NCBI GenBank assembly: GCA_016209275.1
Contig: JACQWM010000042.1
Location: 1 to 47,196 of the forward strand
Source of the DNA: Candidatus Omnitrophota bacterium
GTDB lineage: Bacteria > Omnitrophota > Gorgyraeia > Aquiviventales > Aquiviventaceae
Length of the DNA: 47,196 nt
Reading direction: 5' to 3'
Each line of letters begins with the position of its first letter. The first letter of the stretch is position 1. Below, in pieces: positions 43,174-47,196 of this stretch. Made by a program: the position numbers and the translations under genes. The notes beneath the pieces were generated by a model. It had not been told where the DNA came from. It saw nothing but the letters and a program-made list of their open reading frames with translations, and ran no database searches.

Positions 43174-45227
43174 CAGCCGGTCCCAATGCTCCACCGAAGG
43201 CGGCACTGCCAATCCACCAAGCCCTTCGGCGCGCGCGCATGCTCCAAGGTCCAAAAACAGATCACACATAACCCCTGATAGGTCCGCTCCAATCCCTCTT
43301 CGGATTCCGAGATCGTGTCAATGGGGAAATGGTACAGGAGCGCCGGCGGATCAATCGTGAGGTGGACGGACACGCGGCTAAAACCCTCCCGAAGCTCAAA
43401 GGTATGCGTCTGCTGCTGCCCCGCGGCTTCCAGGTAGCGATCATCGCGAAGCCCTAGAGTGAATTCGATCCCGATCGCCGCAACATTCAGCCGCTCCACC
43501 GCGTACCCGCAGTCAACGCCGCGGTCAGAGAGCGCAATCGTCTTGCGGATGCTCCCCCCCTCGTGCGACCGGACGAGGGCCAGGGCCGGAGAGCGCTTGG
43601 CCCGCGCCGGCGCGCGCTGAAACGCCCCGCCCGCCCACAACTGCTGCTCCGCCCAGGCAGAGCGCTGCACCTCGGCCAGCGAGGGCACGCGCTGCAGCCC
43701 ATAATCAACAAACCCGCTGCGCCGGTGATCATCATAGGTGATGCGCGCCTCAAGATCGGCGTCTTTGGCGCGCAAGAGATCGTGAATGCTCGCCGGGCTC
43801 GCGGCGGCCGCGACGGCTTGCGGATGCTTCGCCGTGAGTTGCCGGTGATACAGCTCCGGACGCCGGGTCAGCGTGTCGAGCAGATTGATCCGCGGGCCGA
43901 ACACGCTCCATTCGGTGATCGTCCCGCCATCGGCCGGATCCACGACGGCCGACATGGTCTTCGCCGTCAGGATGGTCTCCTCCTGGCCGTCGCCATCCGC
44001 ATCCTCGTCAGACGAGGAGGGTCTGGCCCCGTCGCTGCGGCGCAGCAAATCCTCCGCGGCAATGAGATGGCGATACACGGCCCGGCGAAGATGCGACAGA
44101 TACAAGCCCCCGAAGACCCCGTGCCAATAGGCGCAGTTGCACTGGCCGGCGTACAACTCCTCACGTGCCTGATTGAGTAATTTCGAATTTCGAATTGCGA
44201 ATTGCGAATTGCTCTTTTTCTTCGACTTATTCGACATTCGACATTCGTCATTCGACGTTGTCTGGAGTTGGCGGCTCACCCGCAGCATCTTCTGCTGCAT
44301 CGCATTGGCTTCGGGATATTTCGTGAAAAAATTCCGAAAATTGCCGCCGGACCACTCCAGCATTTCCTCATAGCTGCCGCACGGCAAATAGACGCGCCCG
44401 CTCGGCGGTGTGTGCGCGAGATAGTCCTGGAACGTCGCCGTCTTGAGCCACGCCTGTTCCTGCTCTAAGACGCTGAAGAAGCGCTCGAGCCATCCTTCCT
44501 CATACACCCACTGGTGCGTCTTCGGCCACAAACCGAACTTTTCCCCGTCATCCGCAAACGTGATCGCCGCTGGCCGCTCGCGCGGAAGACCCCGCAGAAA
44601 ATCCACCGTGGTCTCCACGGGCTTAAACGGCAGCCAATACCGCAACCGCTTCGAGGCGGGAAAGACCGTGACGACCGCTCCGCCGTATTCGGTGGCATAC
44701 GCGCCCAGCACATCCCATCCGCCCTCATCGTGGATCTGCAGCGCGCGCGGCAGAAACGGCTGTGCCGGCAGAAATTGATTCGTGTCGACCATCGTATAGC
44801 GAACACCTGCCGCTGCGAGTGTTGCCGGCAGCTCCGGCTCCCAGACGCGCTCGGTCAGCCACAACCCTGCGGCGTCTGGCTGACCTAAACCGGCAAGCGC
44901 GGCGCGCATCTTGGCCAGCTGTCCTTGCCGGTCGGCCTCGGGAATCAGCGGGAGGATCGGCTCGTAGTAGCCGGAGACCAGCAATTCCACCTGGCCGCGG
45001 CGGACCAGCGAGGACACCCGGGTCAAAAATTCCGGGTGGTGCTCCCGCAGCCAGTCCAGCAGGCAGCCGCTGTAGTGGAGGGCCAAGCGCACGCGGGGAT
45101 GTCGAGCCAGCACGCGAAGGAACGGGTCATACGATTTCTGGTAGGCCTCTTCAAAGACGAACCCAAAGTTGCCGACCGGCTGATGGCAATGAATCGCCAT
45201 CAGCAGCGTGACAGGCGTTTGGCTCAT
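43173..45227 (-). CDS. GH57 alpha-glucanotransferase/amylase with in-frame repeat insertion
   Basis: This encodes 684 residues. The N-terminal GH57 barrel has AIHCHQPVGNFGFVFEEAY, the nucleophile in GLWLTERVWEPEL (Glu about 126) and the acid in TFADDGEKFG (Asp about 226). Residues about 360-684 are the DUF1925/DUF1926 beta domains usual in 4-alpha-glucanotransferases (GQCNCAYWHGVFGGLYLSHLR). The enzyme remodels alpha-1,4-glucans in the cytoplasm. Residues about 322-349 (TTSNDECRMSNKSKKKSN and following) are not part of the family; they are encoded by two 7-base repeat blocks. Starts and stops overlap YvcK and HPr genes. Confidence 0.93.
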   Translation of the reverse strand: MSQTPVTLLMAIHCHQPVGNFGFVFEEAYQKSYDPFLRVLARHPRVRLALHYSGCLLDWLREHHPEFLTRVSSLVRRGQVELLVSGYYEPILPLIPEADRQGQLAKMRAALAGLGQPDAAGLWLTERVWEPELPATLAAAGVRYTMVDTNQFLPAQPFLPRALQIHDEGGWDVLGAYATEYGGAVVTVFPASKRLRYWLPFKPVETTVDFLRGLPRERPAAITFADDGEKFGLWPKTHQWVYEEGWLERFFSVLEQEQAWLKTATFQDYLAHTPPSGRVYLPCGSYEEMLEWSGGNFRNFFTKYPEANAMQQKMLRVSRQLQTTSNDECRMSNKSKKKSNSQFAIRNSKLLNQAREELYAGQCNCAYWHGVFGGLYLSHLRRAVYRHLIAAEDLLRRSDGARPSSSDEDADGDGQEETILTAKTMSAVVDPADGGTITEWSVFGPRINLLDTLTRRPELYHRQLTAKHPQAVAAAASPASIHDLLRAKDADLEARITYDDHRRSGFVDYGLQRVPSLAEVQRSAWAEQQLWAGGAFQRAPARAKRSPALALVRSHEGGSIRKTIALSDRGVDCGYAVERLNVAAIGIEFTLGLRDDRYLEAAGQQQTHTFELREGFSRVSVHLTIDPPALLYHFPIDTISESEEGLERTYQGLCVICFWTLEHARAPKGLVDWQCRLRWSIGTG
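44184..44262. repeat. Two 7-bp tandem repeat blocks inside the GH57 gene
   Basis: Left block repeats CGAATTG/CGAATTT (about 44185-44212), right block repeats TTCGACA/TTCGTCA (about 44228-44258), separated by a T-rich spacer. They are read in frame as NDECRMSNKSKKKSNSQFAI and similar. Confidence 0.85.
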
Positions 45228-46585
45228 GGCAGCGGCATGGGGGCTGCCGTCGCCTCATCAACCGGCTGGCCGGGCGGCGGCTCAGGCGACGCCATCGGAG
45301 CGCCGATCGACAGGGCAGGCCTCGGCGGCGCCGGCGGCCGATGGCGAGCGCCAGTGACCAGCTGTATCACGACCTTCGCCACTTTGTCGGGATCGTGCCG
45401 CACGTAGTTTTCGGTGTTGATGATATTGCCGGAGACCACCTGATAGCCCATTTCGCGAATTCGCCTGATATCCGCCTCCACCGGAAACGCGTCTTCCTCG
45501 CGGTATTTCTCCAGCAGCAGCGGCGGCACCGGCTCGGTGTTCACGAGACACACGTGGAGCAGGCCGGGGTTGGTATGCGTGATGAGGGCGCGCACATGAT
45601 CGCTGGCCTTAAAGCCCGAGGTCTCGCGCGATTGCGTCATCACATTGCAGATATACGCCTTCAGCGCCTTGGATTGCACGATCGCATCCACCATGTGCTC
45701 AACGAGCAGGTTCGGAATGATGCTCGTAAACAAGGAGCCGGGCCCCAAGATGATCACCTGCGCGTCATGGATGGCCTGCAGCGCTTCGGTGGAGGGGCGG
45801 CACCCGGCCGGCTCAAGGTAGATGCGGCGAATCGGCACGGTCGCGTGCGAAATATTCGTTTCCCCCTGTGTGACGGTGCCGTCCTCATGTTCGGCGACCA
45901 AGCGCACTTTGGCGTTGGTCGATGGGACCACTCGCCCGCGGATCGCCAGCACCTTGCTGGACGCCTGAATGGCGCGCTCAAAATCTCCCGTGATCTTGGT
46001 CATCGCCGTCAAAAACAGATTGCCGAAATTGTGGCCCTTCAGCGCCGAGTCTTCGGCAAAGCGATACTGAAACAGCTGCTGCATCAGCGGCTCGGTATCG
46101 GCGAGTGCCACGAGGCAGTTGCGGATATCCCCGGGCGGGATCATGTCAAACTCCTTCCGCAAGCGCCCGGAGCTGCCGCCGTCATCCGCCACCGTCACGA
46201 TCGCGGTGATATTGGTCGTGTAGTGCTTCAAGCCATGCAGCAAGGTGGACAGGCCGGTGCCGCCTCCGATCACGACGACTTTCGGCCCTTTCGTCAGATG
46301 CCGGCGCTGGAAGACGACATCCACGAGATCCTGGGTGTGCTCCGGAGCGACCACTTCCAGCAGCGAGCGCACCAACAGGCCCACGCCGAACACCAATGAC
46401 AACAGGCCGGTCAGCAGAATGCTGAGGCTCGTCAGCCGAAGCCAAATGCTGCCTTCGACCGTCAAGAGCCCCGTCCCCATGCCGAAGAGAAAGAGCCCGG
46501 CGATGGCGAGAAACAGCCAGCGCTTGACCTGCATGCCGGGGTAGAACCATTTCAGGAATCTGAGCGGATTGATCATGAACGTCAC
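45224..46585 (-). CDS. yvcK: YvcK/CofD-like protein with N-terminal membrane anchor
   Basis: This encodes 453 residues. Two membrane helices (about 24-72) precede a YvcK-type Rossmann domain with VVIGGGTGLSTLLHGLK, TVADDGGSSGRLR, PPGDIRNCLVAL and GHNFGNLFL. YvcK proteins link central carbon metabolism to cell-envelope synthesis and may bind nucleotide sugars. The membrane-anchored form is less common than the soluble form. A Pro/Ala-rich tail follows residue about 415. It overlaps the GH57 and EIIA genes by four bases each. Confidence 0.93.
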   Translation of the reverse strand: MTFMINPLRFLKWFYPGMQVKRWLFLAIAGLFLFGMGTGLLTVEGSIWLRLTSLSILLTGLLSLVFGVGLLVRSLLEVVAPEHTQDLVDVVFQRRHLTKGPKVVVIGGGTGLSTLLHGLKHYTTNITAIVTVADDGGSSGRLRKEFDMIPPGDIRNCLVALADTEPLMQQLFQYRFAEDSALKGHNFGNLFLTAMTKITGDFERAIQASSKVLAIRGRVVPSTNAKVRLVAEHEDGTVTQGETNISHATVPIRRIYLEPAGCRPSTEALQAIHDAQVIILGPGSLFTSIIPNLLVEHMVDAIVQSKALKAYICNVMTQSRETSGFKASDHVRALITHTNPGLLHVCLVNTEPVPPLLLEKYREEDAFPVEADIRRIREMGYQVVSGNIINTENYVRHDPDKVAKVVIQLVTGARHRPPAPPRPALSIGAPMASPEPPPGQPVDEATAAPMPLP

Positions 46586-47055
46586 GGGCGACGAGCGTCC
46601 TCGTCCTGGATGATCTTCGCGACCGTCTTTTCATCTTTCGCGTTGCGGAGGCTGTCGCGGAAATGCTTATCTTTGAGCAGCCGGGAGATCCGCGCTAAGG
46701 CTTTGAGGTGTGGCCCGGCGGAATCTTCCGGGGCGACGAGGAGGAAGAACAGATGCACCGGCTCGCCGTCGAGCGAGTCGAAATCAACACCTTGCCGGGA
46801 AATGCCAAACGCGGCCACGAGCTTGCCCACGCAATCGGATTTGCCGTGCGGGATGGCCACCCCCTGCCCAATCCCCGTGGAGCCGAGCGACTCGCGTTTC
46901 AGCAGGGTCTGCACCAGTTTCGCGACGTCTTTGTCTTTGATCGCGCCAGCGCTGACGAGCAGTTGCGTCAGCTCCCGGATGACCGCTTCTTTATTTTGGT
47001 GCGCTTGGAGATTCACGCTAACGGCCCGATCGTCCAAAAATCCCATCATGTGCAT
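46582..47055 (-). CDS. ptsN: PTS EIIA of the fructose/nitrogen type
   Basis: This encodes 157 residues. The active His is in GVAIPHGKSD (His 70), and HLFFLLVAPEDSAGPHLKALA is the second landmark. With HPr and EI in the same gene chain and no EIIB or EIIC, it resembles EIIA-Ntr and is probably a signalling endpoint. GAGAGGG precedes the start. The symbol is by resemblance to PtsN. Confidence 0.93.
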   Translation of the reverse strand: MHMMGFLDDRAVSVNLQAHQNKEAVIRELTQLLVSAGAIKDKDVAKLVQTLLKRESLGSTGIGQGVAIPHGKSDCVGKLVAAFGISRQGVDFDSLDGEPVHLFFLLVAPEDSAGPHLKALARISRLLKDKHFRDSLRNAKDEKTVAKIIQDEDARRP

Positions 47056-47120
47056 GGCAACCCTCTCAGCTAAAGAATGTGGAGCGGGAGATCCCGCCGA
47101 TATCTTCTACGATTGAAAAT

Positions 47121-47195
47121 TGGAGCGGGTGATGGGATTTGAACCCACGACTTTCACGTTGGCAACGTGACGCTCTACCACTGAGCTACACCCGC
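47121..47195 (-). tRNA. tRNA-Gly (GCC)
   Basis: On the minus strand the acceptor arms GCGGGTG and CACCCGC, D-loop AGCTCAGTGGTAGAGC, anticodon loop TTGCCAA and T-loop TTCAAAT fold as a tRNA. The anticodon is GCC. CCA is encoded. It lies 65 bases upstream of the EIIA gene on the same strand. Confidence 0.97.
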
Positions 47196-47196
47196 A

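Noticed and set aside
44184-44262. Heptamer blocks as a CRISPR array
   Set aside because: The repeats are 7 bases long with no spacers and no cas genes nearby.
47083-47098. GCGGGAGATCCCGC palindrome as a terminator after the tRNA
   Set aside because: No T run follows on either strand; it may be only a short dyad in the leader of the EIIA gene.

Overview
The window is a contiguous piece of a GC-rich diderm bacterial chromosome. Two Lpt permease genes, a secretin and many exported proteins show an outer membrane. No gene names the lineage. Several traits fit an uncultured lineage such as Omnitrophota: a giant exported protein, a regulatory PTS set beside YvcK and a GH57 enzyme, TMTC-like TPR glycosyltransferases, and many short tandem and palindromic repeats. 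That assignment is inference.

Region 1 (1-12144, minus strand) reads as one regulated unit. A sigma-70-like promoter is followed by a cyclic-di-GMP-I (GEMM) riboswitch whose P3 arm carries three extra hairpins. An intrinsic terminator overlaps a possible antiterminator, and a second hairpin/terminator cluster follows. Then come three genes: a degenerate RAYT transposase domain fused to a membrane segment and a periplasmic domain, a small exported protein, and a giant repetitive exported protein. The giant gene has at least 3288 codons, about 26 Ig-like domains and a 7-domain super-repeat, and runs off the left edge. The simplest reading is c-di-GMP control of a giant surface protein.

Region 2 (12245-17940) is accessory. 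It holds a DUF5678-like/retropepsin-like pair, a tandem pair of TMTC-like membrane proteins carrying the same palindromic repeat found beside the RAYT gene, a RelE/Phd-type toxin-antitoxin pair with a decayed second copy, and a HicBA pair.

Region 3 (17941-30494, minus strand) is a tightly packed run of nine genes: ExeA-like ATPase, GspC/PilP-like protein, secretin, membrane coiled-coil/TPR protein, exported protein, 1079-residue exported coiled-coil protein, Ig-like/carboxypeptidase-regulatory protein, second exported protein, and a TMTC-like TPR glycosyltransferase. Two exported proteins carry the same unrecognised C-terminal domain as the RAYT fusion in region 1, which links the two loci. 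This is the best candidate for an undescribed envelope or secretion system.

Region 4 (30491-47195) is more ordinary. It has a LysE-type exporter, a TPR metallopeptidase, a histidine kinase, small unknowns, ComF, LptF, LptG, AhcY, MetK, a nucleotidyltransferase, and a chain of enzyme I, HPr, GH57 glucanotransferase, YvcK and EIIA joined by short overlaps, ending at a tRNA-Gly. No PTS permease is present, so this chain probably signals carbon status rather than importing sugar. Seven-base tandem repeats recur at gene junctions, and one lies in frame inside the GH57 enzyme.
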